64,000 nucleotides of DNA, taken from NCBI GenBank assembly GCA_012960245.1, contig DUBO01000044.1:1-64000 (forward strand), in the 5' to 3' direction. Both the position numbers and the translations under genes were made by a program. The notes under the pieces are model-generated. The model saw only the letters and a list, made by a program, of their open reading frames with translations. It did not search any database and had not been told where the DNA came from. The stretch is from Candidatus Binatota bacterium (GTDB lineage Bacteria > Desulfobacterota > Binatia > UBA1149). Positions 8,965 through 16,487 of the stretch are shown here, piece by piece (positions within the stretch are counted from its first letter, which is position 1; each line of letters begins with the position of its first letter).

Positions 8965-9714
8965 TCACCGCCGGCTGTCGGCAGGATAGTAGAACCTTTC
9001 CAGGCGGTCGCCTGACACCCCGGCAAGGTAGAGCAACTTGAGGGACCACATGAGCAGTGTGGTCCGTAGCAGACCCCGCTGAGTCCATCTCCGCGACGAA
9101 GTAACAACCCGAGACAGGGGAACAGCCATCGCGGCCATGCCCCTTAAACGTCGCGACAAGCCGATGTCTTCAAAGAGGTAGCTTTCCTGGTAACCACCGG
9201 CCTCGTAAAACAAGTCTTTCCTCGCAAAGATCGCCTGGTCCCCCGACGCGCTCCTCGTCAACCTGGAGCGATGATTGATAAGGAACGCTATCAGCTTCAA
9301 AAGGGCTCCCGCTTGATCGAAATCAATGTCAAAGCGTCCCCAGCCAGCCCCTGCCCCGCTTGAACTCTCACTGGCCAAGAGTCGACCAACTTCGTTCTCG
9401 AAACCCGGGGGGAGCATGGTATCGGCGTGCAGGAAGAGCAGGACCGGGCTCGTCGCGGCGGCGGCCCCCGAATTCATCTGCAGGCCCCGGCCCCTGGACG
9501 CTGTCACCACGAGCGCACCCGCGCTCTCGGCCCGCAGGCAGGTCCTGTCCTCGCTGCCTCCATCCACAACTATTACCTCGGCCGCTGCCGAAGCGCAGCG
9601 CACGACAGCCCCGATTGACCCTTCTTCGTTCAAGGCCGGGATAATAACGCTGATCGGCAGGCACGCCGAGCTGCCTCCACCGGGGGAAGCACCTACAATG
9701 CGGGTCTTCGTCAC
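8965..9714 (-). CDS. Family 2 glycosyltransferase, TIGR04283-like
   Basis: 249 residues. The GT-A fold is shown by ISVIIPALNEEGSIGAVV, VIVVDGGSEDRT, FLHADTMLPPGF (DxD-like HAD) and the acceptor-site segment ESYLFEDIGLSRRLR. The overall pattern (FDIDFDQAGALLKLIAFLINHRSRLT, SGDQAIFARKDLF) is that of the TIGR04283 subfamily of GT2 enzymes, whose substrate is generally unknown. It stands apart from the polysaccharide cluster and is convergent with purN. The 56 bp upstream separate it from the divergent ACT-domain gene and must contain both promoters. Confidence 0.85.
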   Translation of the reverse strand: MTKTRIVGASPGGGSSACLPISVIIPALNEEGSIGAVVRCASAAAEVIVVDGGSEDRTCLRAESAGALVVTASRGRGLQMNSGAAAATSPVLLFLHADTMLPPGFENEVGRLLASESSSGAGAGWGRFDIDFDQAGALLKLIAFLINHRSRLTRSASGDQAIFARKDLFYEAGGYQESYLFEDIGLSRRLRGMAAMAVPLSRVVTSSRRWTQRGLLRTTLLMWSLKLLYLAGVSGDRLERFYYPADSRR

Positions 9715-9770
9715 TGGGTTGTCGCCCCCGGGTGCTTTGACGGCTGTAGCGGGACTGCTAACATCCGCAC

Positions 9771-10328
9771 GTGGCAGAAAAACAATGGTTCACTATAGTC
9801 GCGATCGGAAGAGATCGTCCCGGGATCGTAGCCGACCTCGCGCAGTGCGTTTACGATTGCGACTGCAACCTCGAGGACACTGCCATGACAGCCCTCGGTC
9901 AGGAATTCGCCACGTTGGTGCTCGTCAGCGGCACATCTGATTCGACTGGGGAAACCCTCGCGACCGCGGTCCGACGCCTCGAATGGGAACGCCACTTGAC
10001 CGTCTACCTGCGACCGCTGGACGAGGCCCCCAGCCATGCGACCCCCAGCGACGAACCCCAACTGCGCATTCGGGCCGTGGGCGTAGACAAGGCGGGCATC
10101 GTTGCCGGCGTTGCGCGGGTGCTCGCCGAACGCGAAATGAGTATTCGAGATCTGCGCGGTCATATATCACCTGCTCCGCAAAGCGGCACTCCTATCTACA
10201 CGCTCTCGGTACTGGTCGATGCCCGGGGCACCACCGCCGCAGAGTTGGAGCAATCCTTTGCGCCGGTATCGGCGCGCCTCGAAGTCGAGATCACCGCAAG
10301 GGCGGAACCCTCGCCTGGCGCGAACTGA
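9771..10328 (+). CDS. Tandem ACT-domain protein, GcvR-like
   Basis: 185 residues forming two ACT domains: the first begins FTIVAIGRDRPGIVADLAQ, and the second LRIRAVGVDKAGIVAGVAR. This is the architecture of GcvR, the glycine-cleavage-system regulator, and of related amino-acid-sensing proteins. ACT domains bind small ligands such as glycine; a regulatory, non-enzymatic role is likely. The start codon is GTG. It is convergent with purU, whose own N-terminus is also an ACT domain, with only 5 bp between stop codons. The placement with purN and purU suggests a one-carbon/glycine theme, which is an inference. Confidence 0.8.
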   Translation: MAEKQWFTIVAIGRDRPGIVADLAQCVYDCDCNLEDTAMTALGQEFATLVLVSGTSDSTGETLATAVRRLEWERHLTVYLRPLDEAPSHATPSDEPQLRIRAVGVDKAGIVAGVARVLAEREMSIRDLRGHISPAPQSGTPIYTLSVLVDARGTTAAELEQSFAPVSARLEVEITARAEPSPGAN

Positions 10329-10333
10329 AGTTT

Positions 10334-11200
10334 TCAGTCGACCCTGCCGGGCCTGAACAGCACCTTGCTCTCCGACGCCACGAGTTCGTCGTTTACAAAC
10401 AGGCTGACCGCCCTGGTCAGGGTGCGAGCCTCGAGCTCCTGCCCACGTCGCCTCACGTCCTCCAGTCCATCCTGTCCCACGTTGATGTGAAACACGTCCT
10501 GCAGAATGATCGGTCCCTGGTCGAGATCTTCGGTTACAAAGTGGGCGGTACAACCACACACCCTGACGCCGGCCTCCCAAGCCTGGCGGTACGCCTTGGC
10601 CCCCGGGTAATAAGGCAGCAGTGAAGGGTGGATGTTAACCATCTTGTTGCGATACCTGCCAACGAGATCCGGAGGTACTACCTGCATGTAGCGCGCAAGC
10701 ACGACGAGGTCCGGATCGACGGCGCCGAGCTGGTCGCCGAGAAACTTCATGTGGGCTTCCTTGTCGGTTGAGGGAAAATACCTGAAAGGCAGCTGGTATT
10801 GCTGAGCGAGCGGCTCAAGGTCCTGGTGGTTGGACAACACCAACGAAATATCAGCGTCCAGGTCTCCCGAGCGGTGGGCGGCCGCGATGGCCTGCAGGCA
10901 GTGGGGCTCGCGCGAAACCAGGATGGCGATCTTCTTCCGAGACCGTTCGCCGTGCAGCCTTACGCTGACTTCCATGTCGAGCTCTTCGCCGACCCGCTTG
11001 AGGTCGAGAACCAAGGAGTCGAGGCTTCCTGAGAGATCGGCGAGATCCACGAGCATGGTCATGATGAACATACCCTCCATCACGGTCTGCTCGATGTTCT
11101 CTATGTTGACCTGCCGCTCGGCCAGGTAGGCTGACACCCGGGCCACCACCCCTTTCTGGTCACGACCAAGTACAGAAATTACCGCTGGATTGACAGCCAT
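10334..11200 (-). CDS. purU: Formyltetrahydrofolate deformylase
   Basis: 288 residues, typical PurU length. An N-terminal ACT domain (AVISVLGRDQKGVVARVSAYLAE) is followed by a formyltransferase-fold domain starting KKIAILVSREPHCLQ. The active-site elements are visible: MVNIHPSLLPYYPGAKAYRQA with the Asn and His, and GCTAHFVTEDLDQGPII with the Asp. The enzyme hydrolyses 10-formyl-THF to formate and THF, balancing one-carbon pools. The ACT domain is expected to sense methionine or glycine. The 171 bp upstream hold no gene and presumably its promoter. Confidence 0.93.
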   Translation of the reverse strand: MAVNPAVISVLGRDQKGVVARVSAYLAERQVNIENIEQTVMEGMFIMTMLVDLADLSGSLDSLVLDLKRVGEELDMEVSVRLHGERSRKKIAILVSREPHCLQAIAAAHRSGDLDADISLVLSNHQDLEPLAQQYQLPFRYFPSTDKEAHMKFLGDQLGAVDPDLVVLARYMQVVPPDLVGRYRNKMVNIHPSLLPYYPGAKAYRQAWEAGVRVCGCTAHFVTEDLDQGPIILQDVFHINVGQDGLEDVRRRGQELEARTLTRAVSLFVNDELVASESKVLFRPGRVD

Positions 11201-11371
11201 TTAACGAGCTTAACCAGACAATGCCTGGCTCGCAAGTTCTACTGTGCCTGTCGATCGAGTCTGGCAGCCGGAGTGGGCTGCTCGCGGGGGAAAAAGGGGC
11301 TGCCGCACCCCGGGTTGAGTCGTCCAGCAAAGTTCGCTCGGACGCCCGGGGCGCGACAGCCAGGGGAGACT

Positions 11372-11752
11372 TCAGCCGATCTGTCCTTTCCAGCCTCGGC
11401 GCGAGTAGATCCTTTCTCGCCTCAGGCCAGGCCCCACGACTTCACCCGGAGCGCCACCGAGGGCAAGTTTCTTTATTCGCCGCAATCCCTTGCGTATGTA
11501 CTCAGGATCAATTCTCAGCGACGTGCATATGTTTTCAAAAGCGAAAGCCGAGTCCGTGTCCTGACTAGCTATCCAGCTATCGACCTCAAAGAAGCGATGC
11601 CTCGCTTCTGGCCGTGGCGAATCCAGACCCGCCTGGAAAGTCACAAGGGCCTCTTCCAGTACTGCGAGCATGAGACGATTGGCCGGCTCTGAAGAGATTT
11701 CGGGAGTATCCGACCCTACCGATACGAGTTGTAATGTCTGGCTTCCATTCAT
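11372..11752 (-). CDS. Small protein, paralogue of the 62687-63076 protein
   Basis: 126 residues, with a strong ribosome-binding site AAGGAGG 9 bp before ATG. Family not named. The core RLMLAVLEEALVTFQ, then RHRFFEVDSWIASQD, FAFENICTSLRIDPEYIRK, aligns without large gaps to the protein encoded at 62687-63076 (ALMLAILEDAIACFR, RQAEFWIKTND, FSFNNVCEGLGLGSVATRQ). The last segment looks like a helix-turn-helix, so DNA binding is possible but unproven. The C-terminus is basic (GLRRERIYSRRGWKGQ). It appears monocistronic, with 448 bp of non-coding DNA upstream. An 8-bp-arm inverted repeat (11590-11609) lies within the gene. Confidence 0.7.
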   Translation of the reverse strand: MNGSQTLQLVSVGSDTPEISSEPANRLMLAVLEEALVTFQAGLDSPRPEARHRFFEVDSWIASQDTDSAFAFENICTSLRIDPEYIRKGLRRIKKLALGGAPGEVVGPGLRRERIYSRRGWKGQIG

Positions 11753-12200
11753 GGCGACGTTCCTCCTTGTTTAAAACCCCACGCTCCCCTCGCGGTGTTT
11801 CCTTCCTCTCTGCTTGCAGCCTACTGCTGAGCGCCACCCTCGGTCAACGAAATAGAGAGCTCGGAACAGATTTTTTGCCCGGAGGCTCCAAGAGCATAAG
11901 ATTGCGTGTATCGTATGGAAACAAACTGGAATGCTTTGCGATGGCGCAGAGCAACTGCCCTGTTGCCTGACCGATACACTTGGGAGCGAACTCCATCCCT
12001 CGTTGCGCTTGCCTCAATGCAAAAACCGAATTGGCCCCGCCCTTTATGAACCTGATTCGGAGCGAGCGGAACCTGGCTTAAATCCCTTGGACTCGGGCTT
12101 TTCTGGCCAGTGGCTTGCCCCCCTCCCGGCTCGGCTGCTAGACTGTCTAGTCGGCCTGCCATAACCCCTCGGACCCCTACCCGGCCAAAAGAGACCAGCC
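11753..12200. other. Non-coding interval of 448 bp
   Basis: No convincing gene is present; short frames here have no ribosome-binding site or recognisable product. It separates two divergent genes and should contain both promoters. I see weak versions of the TTGCA-N4-YGCAA palindrome at 11936-11949 (TTGCGATGGCGCAG) and 12009-12022 (TTGCCTCAATGCAA), an inverted repeat GCAAC-N6-GTTGC at 11951-11966, and CTAGACTGTCTAG at 12138-12150 next to a promoter-like sequence. Confidence 0.5.
12115..12144 (+). promoter_or_regulatory. Possible sigma-70 promoter for the TPR-protein gene
   Basis: TTGCCC and TAGACT are separated by 18 bp, with TG shortly before the -10 box; each box matches 4 of 6 consensus bases. 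The -10 box is inside the palindrome CTAGACTGTCTAG (12138-12150), which could be an operator. The TTG start codon of the TPR gene lies 57 bp downstream. This is a pattern match only. Confidence 0.3.
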
Positions 12201-12866
12201 TTGAAAGACCACCAACAGCTCGCTCACGCACGAGGCGTAGTATTTTCAGCCTTGACGGCGATGATTTGTGCCTCCCTGTTACTAGGGCCCCTGCCAGCCC
12301 TGGCCTCGAGCGGCGAGGATACCCTTTACCGCGCCCGCCGCTACATACGAGCGGCCGAGCTCTGCGATTCGGTGCAATTGAAAGACCGCCTCTACCGCGA
12401 AGCGGAAGAACTGGCGAGAGAAGTCCTGCTCGAAAACCCAAGGGAAGCCGATGCCCACTTCCTACTGTTTGCCTCGGCTGGCGGCAGGGCCATGGCTAAG
12501 GGCCCGGGGCTTTCGGCCATTGTCCAGATGTCGCCCCTGAGACGACACCTCGACACCGCGCTGGAAATAGACCCCCAGCACGCGCACGCCCTGGGCGTGA
12601 AAGGTGGCATCCTACTGGGACTGCCCCGACTACTCGGCGGCAATCTCGACAAAGCGCTCTCCTACCTGAAGCGCGCGGTTGAACTCAACCCCACCGGCGC
12701 CAATACAAGGCTGTCACTCGCCAGGGCTCTACTGAAAAAAGGCGACCGCAACGGGGCCAAGCTAAACGCCCAGCTTGCCGGCCACTACGCGAGCCTGACC
12801 AAGCGAACCCCGGTACTGGTTGCTGCCGACAAGCTCTTGAATTCGCTGGACGGCAGCTCAACCTGA
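12201..12866 (+). CDS. Secreted/periplasmic TPR-repeat protein
   Basis: 221 residues. The N-terminus has a signal peptide (a few charged residues, then ALTAMICASLLLGPLPALAS, probable cleavage after ALAS). The rest is helical with tetratricopeptide-like repeats: AEELAREVLLENPREADAHF, then LDTALEIDPQHAHALGVKG, then ALSYLKRAVELNPTGANTRLSLARAL. No catalytic residues are evident; a scaffold or assembly role in the envelope is likely. The start is TTG; it gives a good signal peptide and no ATG lies before the hydrophobic core. mazG follows after 28 bp on the same strand. Confidence 0.7.
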   Translation: MKDHQQLAHARGVVFSALTAMICASLLLGPLPALASSGEDTLYRARRYIRAAELCDSVQLKDRLYREAEELAREVLLENPREADAHFLLFASAGGRAMAKGPGLSAIVQMSPLRRHLDTALEIDPQHAHALGVKGGILLGLPRLLGGNLDKALSYLKRAVELNPTGANTRLSLARALLKKGDRNGAKLNAQLAGHYASLTKRTPVLVAADKLLNSLDGSST

Positions 12867-12894
12867 AGGCCCAGGCAGCGGACAACGACCCGCC

Positions 12895-13683
12895 ATGGAC
12901 ACCGGCGACACTTTCGCTCAGCTCGTCCGCCTCATGCACCGCCTGCGCGCGCCAGGCGGTTGTTCCTGGGACGCGGCGCAGACCCACCAATCACTGAAGC
13001 CCTACTTCGTCGAGGAAACTTACGAAGCTCTGGAGGCCATTGATTCGGGCTCCGACCGCGAACTGCAGGAAGAACTAGGCGACGTCCTGCTGCAGGTTCT
13101 TTTCCATTCTGAAATCGCTGGAGAGAGACTGGCCTTCACGATCGATGACGTGGTGGAAGGTTTGAGCTCCAAGCTCATTCGCCGACATCCACACGTCTTT
13201 GCTGACGGCGACGCTGAAACCCCTGAAGAAGTCGCCCGCAACTGGACCCGCCTCAAACTCGAAGAACGAAAAGCCACAGCAACCCCGGGTCAGCAGCCTT
13301 CGGTTATAGACGGGGTACCAGCCGCCCTTCCCACCCTGCTCAAAGCTCATCGCCTGGGAGAAAAGGCAGCGGGCGGTGGTTTTGACCGCGCCAGCGCCGA
13401 CGATATGCGCTCACAGCTCGACACGGGCCTCACACGCCTCGATGCCGCCCTCGCAGCCGACGACGACCAGCAAAGCGAACTTGTCATAGGCGAGGTACTG
13501 TTATCGCTCGTCGACCTGGCGCGCAAAATCGGGGTAAACGCAGACACGGCACTAGCCGGGCGGCTGCGTCGATTTGAAAACCGCTTCCGACTCTTGGAGA
13601 CCAGCTTTGCCGGCCGCGAAGCCAGCGATATCGGCGCGGGCGAACTGGAACACGCCTGGAAAAAAACCGACGATCAGGGTTGA
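12895..13683 (+). CDS. mazG: Nucleoside triphosphate pyrophosphohydrolase MazG
   Basis: 262 residues, matching the E. coli enzyme (263). It hydrolyses NTPs/dNTPs to monophosphates and pyrophosphate. The N-terminal domain begins FAQLVRLMHRLRAPGGCSWD; the metal-binding helices EETYEALEA and ELQEELGDVLLQVLFHSEIA carry the ExxE...ExxD pattern. A second, related domain (LLKAHRLGEKAAGGGFD, then ELVIGEVLLSLVDLARKIG) completes the tandem arrangement of full-length MazG. The gene overlaps the convergent murJ by 10 bp. Confidence 0.93.
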   Translation: MDTGDTFAQLVRLMHRLRAPGGCSWDAAQTHQSLKPYFVEETYEALEAIDSGSDRELQEELGDVLLQVLFHSEIAGERLAFTIDDVVEGLSSKLIRRHPHVFADGDAETPEEVARNWTRLKLEERKATATPGQQPSVIDGVPAALPTLLKAHRLGEKAAGGGFDRASADDMRSQLDTGLTRLDAALAADDDQQSELVIGEVLLSLVDLARKIGVNADTALAGRLRRFENRFRLLETSFAGREASDIGAGELEHAWKKTDDQG

Positions 13684-15365
13684 CGAGGCCCTGACCGGGC
13701 GCGATCTATCATGGAGCGCGTTATCTCGCTTCCCAGCACGAACGACACCACCATGTAGCAAGCGCCCCCGGCTCCCACCAACAACGGCAACGCCGTTAAA
13801 GCTCCACCCGGCAGCTGGGCGACCAGGGGCTTAGCGACAAAGAGCACGGCGCCCATGACCGCAGTGGCCACGAGTTGAACCATCAGCTCGCGGTTAATAA
13901 TCCTTCGGCCGAAATCCGGAAACTGCCGGGCCACGAAAAAGAACAGGACCGCAGCGTTGCATATTGAAGCCAGTGCGGCCCCCAGGGCGAGCCCTGCGTG
14001 GTCGAAGTCGGCCACTCCCATAAACTCAACCGCGCCGGCCAGAGCCTGGCCCGCCCACCAGTCCACGGGCCTGACAGCAGGCCCCATGAAAGCAACGTCA
14101 AAAACTACATTCGCTACCAGTGCGACAACAGCCGCCATTACCGGCAGCGATGGCTTTTTCATGGCGTAGAACACGTTAACAAGCACCCGGACTGAAGCCA
14201 CGCCAAGTAGGCCCAGGCTGCTCGCGCGCAGCGCGAGCGCCGTGGCAGCGGTGTCAGCGGCAGAAAACTGCCCGCGCTCAAAAAGAGCAGACACTATCTC
14301 CGGCGCCAGCAACCACATAGCCAGGGCCGCGGGAATACACAGCGACCACGCCATCTGCAGCGACCAGGCGAGGCTGGCTGCCATGCCCCGGGTATCGCCG
14401 GCTGCAGCCTGCTCACTCAAACGGGGCAGCGCTGCCGTTCCTATGGCAACGGCGATTATGCCCAGCGGAAACTCAAATATTCGATCAGCGTACCAGAGCC
14501 AGGATACGCTGCCCTCCTGGAGCACAGAAGCCAGGATGGTCGATACCAGCACGTTGATCTGGTAGACCGCTGCTCCAAAAACTGCGGGGCCCAGGAGCAC
14601 ACCCACCTGCCTGACAGCCGGATGGGTCGGCCGCCACGAAGGCACTGGGTTTATCCCCTCCTTCAGCAGCGACTTGATCTGTACAGCAAACTGGAAAACC
14701 CCGCCCACGAGGACCCCCACGACCAGAGCCATCACGGCGGGTACAAGCCTCTCGGCCAAGGCGACCGCCGCGATAATAATGCTGATATTCAATAGCACGG
14801 GGCCGGTGGCGGGCGCTGTGAAGCGCCGATAAGAATGCAATGCCCCCATGGCCCAGGCTGCCATCCCCACCAGTAACAAGTACGGAAACAGCGCCCTGGT
14901 AAGCATTACCGCCAGTTCAAACTGGCCCGCATCAGCCGAAAAACCCGGGGCAAAAACCGAGACCACTTCATCAGCAAATAAGACCCCAGTCAGCGTCAGG
15001 AGAAGCAGGCCAAGCAACGCGGCGCCGCCCACAGCAGCGATGGCGCGATTGCCCTCAAGTCTCCCCTGCCTTCCGATAATCCCACTGAAGACAGGAACAA
15101 AAGCGATGCTTGCCGCCCCTTCGGCCGCTACACGGCGAAACAGATTGGGGATACGAAAGGCAACAAAAAACGCGTCCATGCCACCCGAAGCGCCAAAAAG
15201 GCCGCCAAGAACGATATCCCGCGCGAGACCGGATACCCGGCTCACCGCGGTCAACGCCCCCACCCTGACAGCGCCGCCTGCTATTCCGCCCGCAGCGTCA
15301 CTGTCCGCCTCGTGGCTGGCTTGACCGGACCCGCCGCGCTTGTTAATGTCTGCGATTCCGGTCAC
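13674..15365 (-). CDS. murJ: Lipid II flippase MurJ (MviN)
   Basis: 563 residues and about 14 membrane helices. The N-terminal part ALTAVSRVSGLARDIVLGGLFGASGGMDAFFVAFRIPNL is the MurJ signature, including the Arg residues of the central cavity. The MOP-superfamily protein flips undecaprenyl-linked peptidoglycan precursor across the inner membrane. About 30 charged or polar residues precede the first helix, slightly longer than usual, so an internal start is possible. It is divergent from rpsT, a neighbour found in many proteobacteria, with 83 bp between. Confidence 0.93.
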   Translation of the reverse strand: MTGIADINKRGGSGQASHEADSDAAGGIAGGAVRVGALTAVSRVSGLARDIVLGGLFGASGGMDAFFVAFRIPNLFRRVAAEGAASIAFVPVFSGIIGRQGRLEGNRAIAAVGGAALLGLLLLTLTGVLFADEVVSVFAPGFSADAGQFELAVMLTRALFPYLLLVGMAAWAMGALHSYRRFTAPATGPVLLNISIIIAAVALAERLVPAVMALVVGVLVGGVFQFAVQIKSLLKEGINPVPSWRPTHPAVRQVGVLLGPAVFGAAVYQINVLVSTILASVLQEGSVSWLWYADRIFEFPLGIIAVAIGTAALPRLSEQAAAGDTRGMAASLAWSLQMAWSLCIPAALAMWLLAPEIVSALFERGQFSAADTAATALALRASSLGLLGVASVRVLVNVFYAMKKPSLPVMAAVVALVANVVFDVAFMGPAVRPVDWWAGQALAGAVEFMGVADFDHAGLALGAALASICNAAVLFFFVARQFPDFGRRIINRELMVQLVATAVMGAVLFVAKPLVAQLPGGALTALPLLVGAGGACYMVVSFVLGSEITRSMIDRARSGPRQP

Positions 15366-15448
15366 CTCGGGGCCTGTTTAGAGGGCCGCTCGAGTTTGCG
15401 GCAGAAGCCGTTTTCTCCGAGGGAGCCCATTTCGCTAGAGGAGTCATA

Positions 15449-15718
15449 GTGGCAAACCATAAATCAGCACTGAAGCGTCACCGGCAGTCTTTACGCCGCC
15501 GCACGGCCAATCGTGTGGTTCGTAGCCGTGTTGGCACGGTTGTGCGCCGCCTGCGCGCCGCCATCGCCGCCGGCGACTCGGATACTGCCAAGCAAGAGCT
15601 GCTGGCAGCAGAAAGTATGCTCGGTAAAGCAGCCGGCAAAGGGGTGCTCCACCGCTCGACCGCCTCGCGGCAGACGTCGCGTCTCGCTCGACAGGTCGCC
15701 GAGCTCTCAAGCAACTAG
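15449..15718 (+). CDS. rpsT: 30S ribosomal protein S20
   Basis: 89 residues, basic and helical, beginning MANHKSALKRHRQSLRRR, the conserved 16S-rRNA-binding N-terminus of S20. The start is GTG, preceded by GAGGAG 6 bp upstream. A GTG or TTG start is common for rpsT and serves in autoregulation in E. coli. The gene stands alone between divergent murJ and convergent lptE. The holA gene often found beside rpsT is missing here. Confidence 0.95.
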   Translation: MANHKSALKRHRQSLRRRTANRVVRSRVGTVVRRLRAAIAAGDSDTAKQELLAAESMLGKAAGKGVLHRSTASRQTSRLARQVAELSSN

Positions 15719-15827
15719 TCCCCTTTTGCACAGGCCGCGCTGAGACAGCCCAGCGGTATCCGTCCGGGTGTGCCCCCCCCTTGGCCGTGCGCAGCAGCCT
15801 ACCAGCGCTCATTTTCCCCCGTTACTC

Positions 15828-16487
15828 TCAGGGCTGTGTTTCTCCCCGCGAGACTTTCGCCCGTACCGTTCCGACAGCATCCAACGGATACACGATCGAT
15901 AGCGATGACATTACTGCGTCGACCAGGTCCTCCACGAGGCCATCGACAGCAGCGGCACGGGTGTAAACACCCAACTGCACGCCATCGAACTCGGTCAGGT
16001 CCCCGGCAGCAACCTTGCGGTCAGCGACAAAAGCCGCACTGCTGGCGACGATGGCATCTCGCACGGCCGGGTGGCCTCGCGAGACCGACAAGTCCCTTTC
16101 CATCAGGGTGTCCCCGGCCCGGTTCTTCATCAGCACCCGAACCCGGAGCGTGGTGTCGTAGTCCAGCACTTCGTCGAACTGGTTGAACGCCACCGGCTGG
16201 GTAAGGTATCCCGATACAGTGAGTTCAAGAATTGAGTCAGCGCGAAGCGGCGAGTCGACAACACCGAGACGTCCCTGCCTACGAAAGCGAACCCGCAATT
16301 CCCGGCGTAGCTTGTCCGCGAGGACCGGATCACCCTCGTCGCCGACAACCTGGGCCACGTAGACACTCCGCACGGAATCTGGCAGCGCAGCACCCGGCCG
16401 CAGCACCGTATAACCACAAGCCGACAGCAGGATTGCCGACGCGCAAGCCGATACGAATAAGAGAAGACCACCACCCCTGTTGATCAT
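15828..16487 (-). CDS. lptE: LPS-assembly lipoprotein LptE-like
   Basis: 219 residues. A lipoprotein signal peptide ends in the lipobox LLSAC, so the mature protein starts CGYTVLRPG, like LptE (CGFxLR). SIYVAQV-type residues and the LRADSILELTVSGYLTQPVAF region fit the alpha/beta fold of LptE, which plugs LptD at the outer membrane and helps insert LPS. It overlaps leuS by 4 bp, the leuS-lptE pairing known from E. coli. Sequence similarity within this family is low, so the assignment relies on the lipobox, start of mature protein and position. holA, the usual next gene, is absent. Confidence 0.8.
   Translation of the reverse strand: MINRGGGLLLFVSACASAILLSACGYTVLRPGAALPDSVRSVYVAQVVGDEGDPVLADKLRRELRVRFRRQGRLGVVDSPLRADSILELTVSGYLTQPVAFNQFDEVLDYDTTLRVRVLMKNRAGDTLMERDLSVSRGHPAVRDAIVASSAAFVADRKVAAGDLTEFDGVQLGVYTRAAAVDGLVEDLVDAVMSSLSIVYPLDAVGTVRAKVSRGETQP

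Noticed and set aside
11590-11609. Inverted repeat AGAAGCGA-N4-TCGCTTCT inside the small-protein gene as an operator
   Set aside because: It is within coding sequence, has no second copy, and does not resemble the TTGCA-N4-YGCAA motif.
11734-11970. 78-codon plus-strand frame in the non-coding interval
   Set aside because: No ribosome-binding site, overlaps the start region of the divergent small gene, and no recognisable product.
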